From Marinobacter salarius (GTDB lineage Bacteria; Pseudomonadota; Gammaproteobacteria; Pseudomonadales; Oleiphilaceae), in assembly GCA_000831005.1 (NCBI GenBank), contig CP007152.1, forward strand, positions 124,001 to 188,000: a stretch of 64,000 bases of DNA, in the 5' to 3' direction. Of the stretch, positions 41,020 to 52,867 are shown piece by piece (the first letter of the stretch is position 1; each line of letters begins with the position of its first letter). A program made the position numbers and the translations under genes. The notes beneath the pieces were generated by a model. It worked only from the letters and a program-made list of their open reading frames with translations, was not told the DNA's origin and did no database searches.

Positions 41020-42035
41020 CTATTCCTCCCGGCCTTCAAGATAACGTTGCAGCTGCTCCCGCAACGCCTTAGGCAACCGCGTAATCGTCAATGCGTCGTT
41101 GTCACGGTCATAGTAAACCGCCTGATTCACCAGATCCGAAGAGAACGACACGCTCATACCACCACCTGAGCCCGCAATCCGAACCAGCTTCTTCACCTTA
41201 CGGTGATCCGGATGCAACACCCCGCTTTCCGGCAGCTCGGCAGTCTCACTGGCAAACTCCTTGAAACGCTGAGGCTCGTTCTCATCCAGGTAGCCCGACA
41301 ATGCTCGATGGCCACCGGCTCGCCCAACGCATGCTGCTCCTTCGAGAACTCATAGGCTCGCGCCCGAATCTTGCCTGCCTCTTCCGGTTCGGATGATTTG
41401 GCAAAGGCTTCCACGGCATCCATGAACGTCAGCGTCTCTTTCTCCACATCCACCTGATTGGTGAAACCGCATAGCTTGATGAACAGGTCACCGCCTTCCC
41501 CGGAACCACGAGCGTGGACCAGCGTAAGATAGTTCTCGCCGGCGTTGTCACCCAGCCAGTCGTCCAATTCCACGCGCACCGCCAGATTCAGCCGCGACAG
41601 GCTCAGGATGTCCGTCGCGTCCAACGTTTGCTGGGCATCAAAACGCATTGCGCTGTCGTTTTCCAGGATAAACAGATAAACCACCTCCGCATCCGCGAGG
41701 GCTTCGTGGACAATCATCAGGTGCCCCTCAAATTCCTCCTGGGCACTGTTCAGCAGTTCCTGCCACTGGCCAAAAAGACGGTCAGTCATCGACGCAAAGC
41801 TTTGCTTGTCCTCCCGGTAGTCCTTCAGCCAGCTGCTGAACGGACTTTCACCGATGTCCTCGGAAAAACGACCGTATTTCTTGCCGGGCTTGCTGTTGAA
41901 CAGGCGCTTCATCTGCTTGTGAAGCGCCTCATAGTCGCCACCCGGCTCGGCCAACGCCTCGCCGGGACGAACCCGCGCCGGCTGTCCGGGCTGATACTGG
42001 CTGGCGAAGAGAGTGCGGAGCTGTTTGATGGCCAT
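41020..42035 (-). CDS. yejK: Nucleoid-associated protein of the YejK/NdpA family, frame broken
   Basis: About 338 residues when repaired, as in the family. First part: MAIKQLRTLFASQYQPGQP, SFASMTDRLFGQWQELLN, VVYLFILEND and LTFMDAVEAFAKSSEP. The last part, in another frame, reads LSGYLDENEPQRFKEFA...VSFSSDLVNQAVYYDRDNDALTITRLPKAL. One base missing near 41304 restores PVAIEALSGYLDEN. Binds DNA in the nucleoid; precise role unclear. The break is probably a sequence error. Confidence 0.88.
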
Positions 42036-42147
42036 GGAGTCAAGAGTCCCTTGGTTAATAGAACGTGTAGGAGGCTGAGGGTAAACCTTCAGGGGTTGGG
42101 ATTGTAATGGTTTTTATAGGGCTGTGGGATCAGCCCCAAAACGAAGA

Positions 42148-42176
42148 AGCCCCCAAGGCCTAAGACCATGGGGGCT
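42148..42176 (-). terminator. Rho-independent terminator of the cysDN operon
   Basis: On the minus strand AGCCCCCA and TGGGGGCT (42169-42176 and 42148-42155) form the stem, followed by TTCTTCGTTTT. It lies about 24 bp past the cysN stop. Confidence 0.8.
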
Positions 42177-42199
42177 ATCCTCAAGTCCCAAAAGCGAGG

Positions 42200-43857
42200 T
42201 TAAACCCGCTTATGCCGCATCAGGTCCTGAATCAGTGAAGTCACCGCTTCAGTGATCTCCTTGTCATCGTCTGCAGAAACAGACGCCGATGCCACATCCG
42301 CACCCAGGTTCACCGCAATGGCAATCAGGCCATGGGCACTGACCACCTGCGCTGCGCGCCGACGGTCTTCGGCATTGCCGGCATTGTCCTCGCTGAGGAC
42401 AACGGAGGTCTTGCCCTGATCGAACAGCGCCCGTTCAACTGCCAGGGCCAGCGCCGTGGCCTGCTTGCCGTTACAGGCAATAATGGCAGGCTTCTGCGCC
42501 AGACGGCGCTCGCGCTCTTCGCTGGTCACCGGGTCCAGCGACTCAACCGTGCCTGCAGTGCCGGCAATCATACCCGCACCGATCGTCACGTTGGTCAGCC
42601 GATCAATCACAATGAAGCTGCCCGTGGCGTGGTTGCGCTGATAGGCATCAAACGCAATGGGTTGGCTCAGGGTCAGCTCACACAGTCCGATTTCGTTCAA
42701 CTGAAGCGCAGACGGGTTGTCGTTCTTCTCCAGCGTGTTGACGTCGGTCTGGTGATGAATCTTTTTGACGGTAGCCGAGGTAAACGTCGGGCCGAGCTTG
42801 ATGTCGTAAAGGCGACCGGTTTCCAGCGGGCCGTCCGTCATCCAGACAATGTTGGCGGTGAAGCGGTTGCCCACTTCTGGCTCATCCTCAGCCTTGACCA
42901 GCATATCGCCTCGGCTGACATCGATTTCATCGGTGAGCGTCAGTGTGACCGCCTGGTCGATATAGCTTCTTCCAGGTTGCCATCAAACGTCACAATGTCT
43001 TTGATTGCGCTGGTGCGTCGTGAAGGCAAGGCCATCACTTTGTCGCCGGGGCGCACAACACCAGAGGCTATGGTGCCGCAGAAACCGCGGAAGTTCAGGT
43101 TCGGGCGCGTCACGTACTGGACGGGGAAGCGGAAGTGCTCCAGATTTTTGTCGTGGGATACTTCCACCGTCTCCAGAATGTCCATCAGGGGCTGGCCGTC
43201 GAACCAGGGTGTGTTCTCACTCCTGTTAACGACGTTGTCGCCTTCGAGGGCAGACAATGGCACGAAGCGAATATCCTTCAGGCCAAGCTGATTGGCAAAC
43301 GCCAGGTAGTCGTCCTTGATTTCATTGAAGCGTTCTTCGCTGAAATCAACCAGATCCATTTTGTTCACTGCGACCACGATGTGGCGAATGCCAAGCAGAG
43401 AGGCAATGTAAGAGTGGCGGCGGGTCTGGGTCAGAACGCCGTGGCGCGCATCGATCATCAGGATCGCAACTTGAGCCGTCGATGCCCCTGTCGCCATGTT
43501 GCGAGTGTACTGCTCGTGGCCGGGAGTGTCTGCGATGATGAACTTGCGCTTATCAGTTGAGAAAAAGCGATAGGCAACGTCAATAGTGATGCCTTGTTCC
43601 CGCTCGGCCTGCAGGCCATCGACCAGAAGGGCAAGGTCCAGCTTTTCGCCCGTTGTGCCCATCTTGGCGCTGTCACTTTTCAGGCTCGCCATATGATCTT
43701 CATAGATCATCTTGGTGTCGTGCAGCAGGCGACCAATAAGGGTGCTCTTGCCGTCGTCCACACTGCCGCAGGTGAGTAGGCGCAGCAGTTCCTTGTTTTC
43801 GTGTTGCTTCAGGTAGGCCTGAATATCTTCCGCAATCAGATCAGACTGGTGTGCCAT
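42200..43857 (-). CDS. cysN: Sulfate adenylyltransferase subunit 1 (CysN) with degenerate APS-kinase-like tail, frame broken
   Basis: GTPase that drives APS synthesis with CysD. G motifs: [26 protein letters not shown] and NKMDLVD. One T missing near 42964 joins the two parts ([25 protein letters not shown]). Repaired length is about 552 residues, roughly 80 more than E. coli CysN. The extra tail aligns by eye with APS kinase ([39 protein letters not shown]), but the P-loop is replaced by [10 protein letters not shown], so it cannot be an active CysC. Confidence 0.9.
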
Positions 43858-43858
43858 C

Positions 43859-44767
43859 TTAGAAATACCCTTCCCGCTTTTTCTGTTCCATGGAGCCGGC
43901 CGAATCGTGGTCGATCACGCGGCCCTGACGTTCGGAGCTGGTTGCCAGCAACATCTCCTGGATGATCTCCGGCAGCGTGTCTGCCTCGGATTCGATGGCG
44001 CCGGTCAGTGGGTAACAGCCCAGGGTGCGGAAACGGATGGATTTCATCATCGGCTTTTCGCCTTCTTTCAAAGGCATGCGGTCGTCGTCCACCATGATCA
44101 GCGTGCCATCGCGTTCCACGACGGGCCGCTTGGCGGAGTAGTAAAGTGGCACGATTTCAATGTTTTCGAGGTAGATGTACTGCCAGATATCCAGCTCGGT
44201 CCAGTTGGACAGCGGGAATACCCGGATGCTCTCGCCTTTGTTGATCTTGCCGTTGTAGATGTTCCAGAGCTCAGGACGTTGGTTCTTTGGGTCCCAGCGG
44301 TGGTACTCGTCACGGAAGGAATAGACGCGCTCCTTGGCACGGGATTTTTCCTCGTCCCGGCGAGCGCCGCCGAAAGCAGCATCAAACTTGTACTTGTCCA
44401 GGGCCTGTTTGAGGGCCTGGGTTTTCATCACGTCGGTATGCTTGGCGCTGCCGTGAGTAAAGGGGCCGATGCCCTGTTTGATCCCGTCCTCGTTCTTGTG
44501 GACGATCAGGTCCAGGCCATACTCTTTTGCTTTGCGGTCCCGGAATTCAATCATCTGCTTGAACTTCCAGGTGGTGTCCACGTGTAAGAGCGGGAAGGGC
44601 AGCTTGCCGGGATGAAATGCTTTGCGGGCCAGGTGCAGCATTACTGCGGAGTCTTTCCCGATGGAATAGAGCATGACCGGGTTGTCGAACTCGGCTGCAA
44701 CTTCCCGGATGATGTGGATGCTTTCAGCTTCCAGCTGTTTGAGATGCGTCAGGTTGTAAGTGGTCAT
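43859..44767 (-). CDS. cysD: Sulfate adenylyltransferase subunit 2 (CysD)
   Basis: Catalytic ATP sulfurylase subunit of the PAPS reductase/ATP-PP family. 302 residues. PP-loop [51 protein letters not shown] and a C-terminal [22 protein letters not shown]. It is separated from cysN by one base, forming the cysDN operon of assimilatory sulfate activation. Intact. Confidence 0.97.
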   Translation of the reverse strand: MTTYNLTHLKQLEAESIHIIREVAAEFDNPVMLYSIGKDSAVMLHLARKAFHPGKLPFPLLHVDTTWKFKQMIEFRDRKAKEYGLDLIVHKNEDGIKQGIGPFTHGSAKHTDVMKTQALKQALDKYKFDAAFGGARRDEEKSRAKERVYSFRDEYHRWDPKNQRPELWNIYNGKINKGESIRVFPLSNWTELDIWQYIYLENIEIVPLYYSAKRPVVERDGTLIMVDDDRMPLKEGEKPMMKSIRFRTLGCYPLTGAIESEADTLPEIIQEMLLATSSERQGRVIDHDSAGSMEQKKREGYF

Positions 44768-44928
44768 CGTGTCCTGTTACCGCTTTGCGTGCCTCCGGAT
44801 TCGATAGAGGCTGGGCGTGTGAATGCCGCAATGATACCAGATCAGCCATGGCATAAGAAGTCGGGTAACTAGAGTTTACTGCTATAACAATATAGCGGCA
44901 GGAAAGGCTGGAGGGTAAAACTTCCGAG

Positions 44929-45381
44929 TTAGTGCGACGAGGTGGAAAGCAGTTTGCTGACGTAGTTGTTCACGTAGTCGAAACCATTGCCTTCGAACTC
45001 CGAGAACTGGATGCCGAGCTGGAACTGGTCGCGGGCAATTCGTCGCATGTGGACAATGTTGCCTCCGGCGATCACAGAAACGGGTTGGTTGGCAACAACC
45101 GGCACAGAGAATGTCGTTGTTACGGATATCCAGTTTCCGGGTGCCGGTGTTTTCTGGCCGGGAACCAGTTTTCTCACGGAGTCCTGATCACAGAGGACCA
45201 TCAGGCCGGTTCGGGAAATGTTGGAGACTTTACAGGTAAGGCAGCTGCCGTCGGTTTTTTCAATCCGGGCTTCGGTAGCGACATCGACGCGTTGTTGGTT
45301 GCGTAGGTTTGGCTTGGCGGCAACTGGTTTCATAGTCACTCTTCTTGCATCTCTGGTTTCAAAGCAGGCAGCCTTACCCAT
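44929..45381 (-). CDS. PilZ domain protein
   Basis: 150 residues, single PilZ domain that likely binds cyclic di-GMP: the RxxxR-type start QQRVDVATEARIE and the NISRTGLMVLC motif are visible, followed by a beta-barrel (SVTTTFSVPVV, IVHMRRIARDQFQLGIQFSEF). ATG 45381 has AAGGA 8 bases upstream; an alternative start is ATG 45333. It stands alone upstream of cysD; which process it controls cannot be told here. Confidence 0.85.
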   Translation of the reverse strand: MGKAACFETRDARRVTMKPVAAKPNLRNQQRVDVATEARIEKTDGSCLTCKVSNISRTGLMVLCDQDSVRKLVPGQKTPAPGNWISVTTTFSVPVVANQPVSVIAGGNIVHMRRIARDQFQLGIQFSEFEGNGFDYVNNYVSKLLSTSSH

Positions 45382-45747
45382 CGTTCAATCCTTTATTATT
45401 TTTACTCGCTGCCTTCTTTCCAGGCACGCTTTCTATACACACGAGAAAGCCAGCCAATTGTCATAAATCTGCAATATGGCGAGTGCGAAAAACAGCAAGC
45501 GCTTGTTGTTTCGATCTTAACTTCCTGAAAGTCTAGTTGTTTGTTTGGTGATCAGCAAGTTGCCTGTCGCCAAAACTGTCAGATTTGTGAACTGAATGTG
45601 AGCGTGGTGTCACCAATATCGATTCGGAGCGCTCGCGATCAGGCGGATACGACGGACAGCTGTTACTTACGGTGTCGGATTGGCTGCGGTAAACTACGCA
45701 CCAACATCCACCGGGGCCGCCAACGGCTCCACGATTTCGTGCAGGTT
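45382..45747. other. Intergenic region between divergent PilZ gene and rimO
   Basis: 366 bp without a convincing gene. Both flanking genes start from here, so it must hold two promoters, but I cannot pick hexamers with confidence. An open frame continuous with rimO exists but its translation has no conserved features. No palindromic repeat of family A or B is present, unlike other intergenic spaces of this size in the window. Confidence 0.6.
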
Positions 45748-47093
45748 ATGACAAACAAGATTTCATCCGTTCCCGCAGGCAGCGGAAAAGTGGGTTTTAT
45801 CAGTCTTGGCTGCCCCAAGGCCCTGGTTGATTCCGAGCGCATCCTGACCCAGCTTCGGCTGGACGGCTACGATGTGGTACCGACCTATAACGACGCTGAT
45901 ATCGTCGTGGTGAACACCTGTGGCTTTATAGATGCCGCCAAGCAGGAGTCCCTTGATGCCATTGGTGAAGCAATCAATGAAAATGGCAAGGTCATCGTAA
46001 CCGGTTGCATGGGTGTTGAAGCGGACAAGATACGTGACACTCACCCGGGTGTTCTCGCCGTGTCCGGCCCACACGCCTACGAAGAAGTTGTGGGAGCGGT
46101 GCACCAGTTCGTATCGCCGAACAAGCAACACGATCCGTTTACGGACCTGGTGCCTCCTCAGGGAATCAAACTGACCCCCCGGCATTATGCATACCTGAAA
46201 ATTTCCGAAGGCTGCAACCACCGATGCACCTTCTGCATCATCCCGTCCATGCGCGGCGACCTGGTCAGTCGCCCGATTGGTGACGTGATGGACGAGGCCA
46301 AGCGCCTGGTGGACGCTGGCGTAAAAGAGCTTCTGGTGATCTCCCAGGACACCTCTGCATACGGTGTCGACACCAAGTACCGTACCGGATTCTGGCAGGG
46401 CCGCCCGCTAAAGACCAAGATGCAGTCCCTGTGTGAGGCGTTGGGTGAAATGGGCGTTTGGGTGCGCCTGCATTACGTTTATCCCTATCCGCACGTGGAC
46501 GATGTGATCCCGCTGATGGCGGAGGGCAAAATCCTGCCGTACCTGGATATCCCGTTCCAGCACGCCAGCCCGAAAGTGCTCAAGGCCATGAAACGCCCGG
46601 CCCACGACAGCAAGACGCTGGAACGCATTCGCAAGTGGCGTGACATCTGCCCGGAGCTCACCATCCGTTCCACCTTTATTGTCGGTTTTCCCGGCGAAAC
46701 AGAGGAAGATTTCCAGTACCTGCTGGATTGGCTGGATGAGGCTCAGCTTGATCGTGTCGGAGCCTTCAAATACAGCCCGGTGGAAGGTGCGAGGGCGAAC
46801 GAGATCGAAGGTGCGTTCCGGAAGAGGTGAAGGAAGAGCGCTTGGCCCGGTTCATGGAAAAACAGGCTGAAATATCAGCGGCCCGATTGCAGGCCAAAAT
46901 CGGCCAGACTATTGACGTTCTCATCGACGAAGTCGACGAAGAAGGCGCCATCGGCCGCTCCAAGGCGGATGCGCCGGAGATTGACGGCATGGTTTACCTC
47001 AACGACGAAACCGATCTTGTTCCGGGGCAGATTGTTCAGGCTGCGGTCGAGCATGCGGATGAGCATGATCTATGGGGTCGGCTTGTTCGGTAG
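45748..47093 (+). CDS. rimO: Ribosomal protein S12 methylthiotransferase RimO, frame broken near the 3' end
   Basis: Radical SAM enzyme thiomethylating Asp88 (E. coli numbering) of S12; related to MiaB above. Starts at ATG 45748 ([20 protein letters not shown]). First cluster Cys: [20 protein letters not shown] and TGCMGVEAD. Radical SAM motif [16 protein letters not shown]. One base missing near 46815 restores [17 protein letters not shown], leading into the TRAM domain ([15 protein letters not shown]...). About 448 residues repaired. Confidence 0.94.
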
Positions 47094-47120
47094 CTCCCAC
47101 CGAGGCCTCCCCCATATCAA

Positions 47121-47160
47121 GCAGGCTAAGGCTGCAGCAAAAGCAACACCCGTAGCCTGC
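47121..47160. terminator. Weak stem-loop between convergent rimO and gatB
   Basis: GCAGGCTA (47121-47128) pairs with TAGCCTGC (47153-47160) around a 24-base loop. It lies between converging genes. No good T run on the rimO side, so terminator activity is uncertain. Confidence 0.35.
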
Positions 47161-47174
47161 AAAAACGCTGAGAA

Positions 47175-48626
47175 ATCAGCTCCCCAGTTTCTTCACCAAA
47201 ATCTCATTAAACAGCTTCGGATTGCCCTGGCCCTTGGAGGCTTCATCAGCGGCCCCATGAACCCGCCGAGCATCTTCTTCTGCTTCTTGGGGTCGGATTC
47301 CTGCTGGTACTGGGCCACCTGATCCGGCATGGAGGCAAGAACCTCGTCCACCATCTTCTCAAGCTCGCCAGTGTCTGACACCTGCTTCAGGCCCTTGGCA
47401 TCGATGATCGCATCCACGTTGTCATTTTCGCCGGTCCAGAGCGCCTCGAACACTTTCTTGGCACCCGCCGATGAAATCGTGTTGTCCGCGATGCGCACCA
47501 CCAGATCCCCAAGCTGCTCGCCGGAAATCGGTGAGTCGGCAACAGATTTTTCCTCCGCATTCAGACGTGCGGAGAATTCGCCCTGAACCCAGTTGGAAGC
47601 CAACTTGGCGTCCTTCCCGCGATCAGCGGCGGCTTCGAAGAATGCGGCCAGTTTCGAGTCGCCAGCCAGTAGTCCAGCATCGTAGTCGTTCAGGCCGTAC
47701 TGTTCCTTGAAGCGGGCCTTGCGGGCATCCGGCAGTTCCGGGAGGCTGTTGCGGGCTTCGTCGATAAAGGCATCGTCGATTTCCACCGGCAGCAGGTCCG
47801 GGCAGGGGAAGTAGCGGTAATCGTTGGCTTCTTCCTTGGTGCGCATAGAGCGGGACTCGTCCCGGTCGCCATTGTACAGGCGGGTTTCCTGAACAATGGT
47901 GCCACCGTCCTCGAGAATGTCCATCTGCCGCTCGACTTCGTGGGCAATGGCCTGCTCCATGAAGCGGAAGGAGTTCAGGTTCTTGGTTTCGGTACGGGTG
48001 CCCAGGGTATCGGAACCCTTGGGCTTGAGTGAGATGTTCACGTCAAAGCGCATGGAGCCCTGTGACATGTCACCGTCACAGATGCCCAGGGACGTGACAA
48101 TGCCGTGGAGTTTCTTGGCAAAGGCGACAGCCTCATCGGCATTGGTCATGTCGGGTTCAGTGACCACCTCAATCAGCGGCGTGCCTGCGCGGTTCAGGTC
48201 GATGCCCGTCATGCCGTGGAAATCCTCATGGAGAGATTTTCCGGCATCCTCTTCCAGGTGGGCATGGTGAATACGCACCCGCTTGGATTCGCCGCTGGCC
48301 AGATCGATATCCACATAGCCGGGGCCGACAATCGGGCGCTCCAGTTGTGTTGTTTGATAGCCCTTGGGAAGGTCCGGGTAGAAATAGTTCTTCCGTTCGA
48401 ACACTGAGCGGCGTTCAATCTCGGCGTTGACCGCCAGGCCAAACATCACCGCGTAGCGGAATGCCTGCTCGTTCGGCACTGGCAGCGTGCCCGGCATGGC
48501 CAGGTCAACGGCATTGGCCTGGGTGTTGGGTTCGGCACCATAGGCGGTGCTGGAGCCGGAAAAAATCTTGGTTTTGGTGGCGAGCTGAACGTGAATCTCC
48601 AGCCCGATCACAATGTCCCATTGCAT
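47175..48626 (-). CDS. gatB: Asp-tRNA(Asn)/Glu-tRNA(Gln) amidotransferase subunit GatB, frame broken near the 3' end
   Basis: Binds misacylated tRNA and phosphorylates the acyl group. Begins [62 protein letters not shown] and [12 protein letters not shown] are typical. One G missing at 47253-47256 restores [27 protein letters not shown] and a stop at 47175-47177; unrepaired it ends slightly earlier at 47193 with a non-conserved tail. About 483 residues. Last gene of gatCAB. Confidence 0.95.
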
Positions 48627-48647
48627 AGTCGTTCTCCTGTATCGGGC

Positions 48648-50105
48648 TTATTGCGGTTCGCGCTGGTGCCAGTCGGTCACCTGCTGAAATTGATGGGCGG
48701 CGTTCAGCAGGCGAGCTTCGGAGAAATAATCCCCAATAATCTGCAGGCCCACTGGAAGCCCGTCCACAAACCCGGCTGGAACGGACATGGCGGGGATGCC
48801 CGCCAGGTTGATGGCAATGGTAAACACGTCCTCCAGGTACATGGTCACCGGGTCGCTGGTTTTCTCGCCCTGTATAAAAGCCGGGGAGGGCGTGGTGGGG
48901 CTCATCAGCACATCCACTTCCTTGAAGGCGTTAATGAAGTCCTGCTGGATCAGCCGACGAACCTTCTGGGCTTTCAGATAATAGGCGTCGAAGTAACCGG
49001 CGGACAGGGCGTAGGTGCCCACCAGAATCCGCCGCTTGACCTCGGTGCCGAAACCTTCGGCCCGGGTGCGTGTGTACATGTCCAGCAGGTCTTTCGGGTC
49101 TTCGCAGCGGTAGCCATAACGGGCGCCGTCAAAACGGGACAAGTTGGCCGAGGCCTCGGCCGGTGCGATAACGTAGTAGGCCGCGATGGCTAGGTCAGCG
49201 TGGGGAAGGGACACTTCCTTTACCGTGGCGCCGAGCTTCTCGTACTCCCGGATAGCACCCCGAACTTGTTCTTCCATGGCGGCACTGAGGTTGCCAGCAA
49301 AGTATTCCTTCGGCAGCCCGATGCGTAACCCTGTCAACGGCTCGTTCAGCGTTGCGGTATAGTCCGGAACGTCACGGTCAATGGAGGTGGAGTCCTTGGG
49401 GTCAAAGCCCGCCATTACATTCAGCATCAGCGCATTGTCTTCGGCTGTGCGGGCCATGGTGCCACCCTGGTCCAGGCTCGAAGCAAAGGCAATCATGCCG
49501 TAACGGGACACCCGACCATAGGTTGGTTTCAGCCCGGTCACGCCACACAGCGCGGCCGGTTGACGGATGGATCCGCCGGTATCCGTGGCTGTCGCCGCGG
49601 GCACCAGCCGCGCTGCAACCGCCGCCGCGGAGCCGCCGGAAGAGCCGCCCGGCACCCGCTTCTCGCCCTGGCTCAGACCCCAGGGGTTGGCAGTGGCGCC
49701 AAAGTAGCTGGACTCGGTAGACGACCCCATGGCGAACTCGTCCATGTTGGTCTTACCCAGGCACACAGCGCCCGCCTTGCGGAAATTCTCCGTGACCGTT
49801 GCATCGTAGGGTGGCACAAAATTCGCCAGCATCTTCGAGCCACAGGTGGTCGCCACGCCATTGGTGCAGAATATGTCCTTGTGGGCGAAGGGCACACCCG
49901 TCCAGGGTGTGGCCTTACCCGCTGCCCGTTGCTCGTCTGCCGCATGGGCGTCGGCCAGGGCCTGTTCTTCCGTAATGGTGATAAAGCTGTTGAGCTGCTC
50001 ATCTTCCTTTTCAAGGCGGCCCAGGAACTGCCGGGTCAGCTCCACGCTGGAAATCTTGCCGCTTTCCAGATCTCGGGAAAGCTCTGCTACGGATTTGTTA
50101 TGCAT
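48648..50105 (-). CDS. gatA: Asp-tRNA(Asn)/Glu-tRNA(Gln) amidotransferase subunit GatA
   Basis: Amidase releasing ammonia from glutamine for transamidation. 485 residues with the Ser-cisSer-Lys triad region: Lys in [12 protein letters not shown] and [33 protein letters not shown]-terminal [10 protein letters not shown] and [18 protein letters not shown]. Its presence suggests indirect Gln-tRNA and/or Asn-tRNA synthesis. Intact, between gatC and gatB. Confidence 0.97.
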   Translation of the reverse strand: MHNKSVAELSRDLESGKISSVELTRQFLGRLEKEDEQLNSFITITEEQALADAHAADEQRAAGKATPWTGVPFAHKDIFCTNGVATTCGSKMLANFVPPYDATVTENFRKAGAVCLGKTNMDEFAMGSSTESSYFGATANPWGLSQGEKRVPGGSSGGSAAAVAARLVPAATATDTGGSIRQPAALCGVTGLKPTYGRVSRYGMIAFASSLDQGGTMARTAEDNALMLNVMAGFDPKDSTSIDRDVPDYTATLNEPLTGLRIGLPKEYFAGNLSAAMEEQVRGAIREYEKLGATVKEVSLPHADLAIAAYYVIAPAEASANLSRFDGARYGYRCEDPKDLLDMYTRTRAEGFGTEVKRRILVGTYALSAGYFDAYYLKAQKVRRLIQQDFINAFKEVDVLMSPTTPSPAFIQGEKTSDPVTMYLEDVFTIAINLAGIPAMSVPAGFVDGLPVGLQIIGDYFSEARLLNAAHQFQQVTDWHQREPQ

Positions 50106-50151
50106 GATACGTCCTGTTTACGTCGCTGTTCGTCGGGTCAATCGATGCCCT

Positions 50152-50439
50152 TTATTCAATCACTCGGGGAACCAGATAGAGGCCATTCTCGGTAGCCGGC
50201 GCAATCTCCTGGAAAGCCTCCCGTTCATTGGTTTCCGTCACCTCATCCGGGCGCAGGCGCTGGACGGCATCCAAGGGGTGGGCCATGGGCGCCACCGAAT
50301 CGGTATCCGCCGCGCTCAACTGGTCCACCAGATCCAGGATATTGCCCAGATCCTTTTCCAGCGCTGAAACCTGCTCCTCGTCCACCCGAATGCGGGCGAG
50401 CACAGCGACTTTCTCAATGTCCTTGCGGGAAATGGTCAC
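50152..50439 (-). CDS. gatC: Asp-tRNA(Asn)/Glu-tRNA(Gln) amidotransferase subunit GatC
   Basis: About 95 residues that stabilise GatA and GatB. TISRKDIEKVAVLARIRVDE, NILDLVDQLSAADT and APMAHPLDAVQRLRPDEV are typical. GTG 50439 is chosen because GGAGGA sits just upstream; the ATG at 50451 lies before that site and would bury it. First gene of gatCAB, divergent from mreB across a 374-bp region with a palindromic repeat. Confidence 0.94.
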   Translation of the reverse strand: MTISRKDIEKVAVLARIRVDEEQVSALEKDLGNILDLVDQLSAADTDSVAPMAHPLDAVQRLRPDEVTETNEREAFQEIAPATENGLYLVPRVIE

Positions 50440-50515
50440 GCTTCCTCCCATATATATGAAGTTTCAGTAACTTAAATGCGCGCTTTATATCAACTGACGT
50501 TTGCACGGATGATGA

Positions 50516-50625
50516 GGGTGCTTGAGAGACAGCCTTCCAAAACTGTGCGGAGCCATGGATGGCGGAGCCCAAGCGCCACACGGACGTGCTTGAGCGTGTT
50601 TTGGAAGGCTGTCTCTCAAGCGCCC
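50516..50625 (+). repeat. Palindromic element family A, copy A5
   Basis: Perfect 23-bp arms CTTGAGAGACAGCCTTCC.. at 50521-50543 and 50598-50620, extended by GGGTG/CGCCC, enclose 54 bases. The plus-strand core nearly repeats A4: GCCATGGATGGC (50552-50563), linker GGAGCCCAAGCG, then CACACGGACGTG (50577-50588). Both apices carry ANGGA. It lies between gatC and mreB, pointing toward mreB. Confidence 0.87.
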
Positions 50626-50660
50626 ATGCACCCAAGTTCAAAAAGAAAGCGCTATGGTAA

Positions 50661-51857
<1,197 letters not shown>

Positions 51858-51968
51858 CCTTGACTCCGGCTTTACGCCCCGACATTGCCTTTACCCGGCC
51901 GCCGCTCGTGAATGATCACGGCGGCGGTTGTCGTATGGACACCTGCATGGAGTGCGGGAGGGTGAGCT

Positions 51969-52867
51969 ATTAAAACCATCTTTGTCCAAGGCCCCGTTCC
52001 CGGTTTCAGGCTGCTACTGGTTATTGTGCTCTCTGCGATACTGATTGTTGCGGATGCCCGCTTCGATCAGGTAACGCCGGTTCGCAGCGCGATCGGTACC
52101 GGCCTTGCCCCGGTTCACTGGCTTGGCAATGCACCCTCCGAATTCAGCGACTGGGTCGCCAGCCTGTTTACCACCCGTGAAGACCTCCAGGAAGAAAACG
52201 AAGCGCTGCGTGCTCGCTTGCTGATACTGGAGCGCCGGGCGCTCAAATATGCCGCCCTGGCCTCAGAAAACAACGAACTGCGCAAGCTGATGAACTCCTC
52301 AGAGGTCCTTGATGACCGGGTCATAGTTGGCGAAATAGTCGGTGTTTCACCGGACCCGTTCTCTCACGAAGTGGTGATCAACAAAGGCAGTCGCGACGGT
52401 GTTGTGGTCGGCCAGGCTATCCTGGATGCCAACGGCTGATGGGGCAGGTCCAACAAACCAGTAGTTTTACCTCACGGGTTCTATTGGTATCGGACAGCAG
52501 CCACGCGGTGCCTGTGGAAGTGGTTCGCAATGGCTTGCGAGCTATCCTGCTTGGAAATGGGGACACCAGCACGCTTGAATTGGTGCATGTGCCGGATACC
52601 GCCGATATTCGCGAAGGGGATCTGTTGGTCAGCTCCGGGTTGGGGGGGCGTTTTCCCAAGGGCTACCCGGTGGCGGAAGTGGACCAGATTTCCAAGGAGC
52701 CGGGTGAACCGTTTGTGAAAATTCGTGCTACGCCAATGGCGGAACTGAACCGGAGTCGCCTGGTGTTGGTTGTGTTTTCACCGGAACAGGACGACGCCAC
52801 GAATGACGCTGAAAGCTCGCCCGAAGGCTCCGATGCTGGATCACCAGAACAGGATGGGGTGCGCTAA
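51969..52867 (+). CDS. mreC: Rod shape-determining protein MreC, frame broken, start unclear
   Basis: Periplasmic scaffold of the elongasome. From 51969 the frame reads IKTIFVQGPVPGFRLLLVIVLSAILIVADARF (transmembrane helix), then a coiled coil (TTREDLQEENEALRARLLILERR) and a beta domain. No ATG or GTG precedes IKTIF in frame; a GTG AGC lies 5 bases upstream out of frame, so bases may be missing near 51968. One C missing near 52436 restores DANGLMGQVQQTSSFTSRVLL. It overlaps mreD by one base. Confidence 0.88.

Noticed and set aside
44881..44896. GCTATA-ACAA-TATAGC between the PilZ gene and cysD
   Set aside because: Short AT-rich hairpin without a T run; no match that I can defend to CysB or another regulator.
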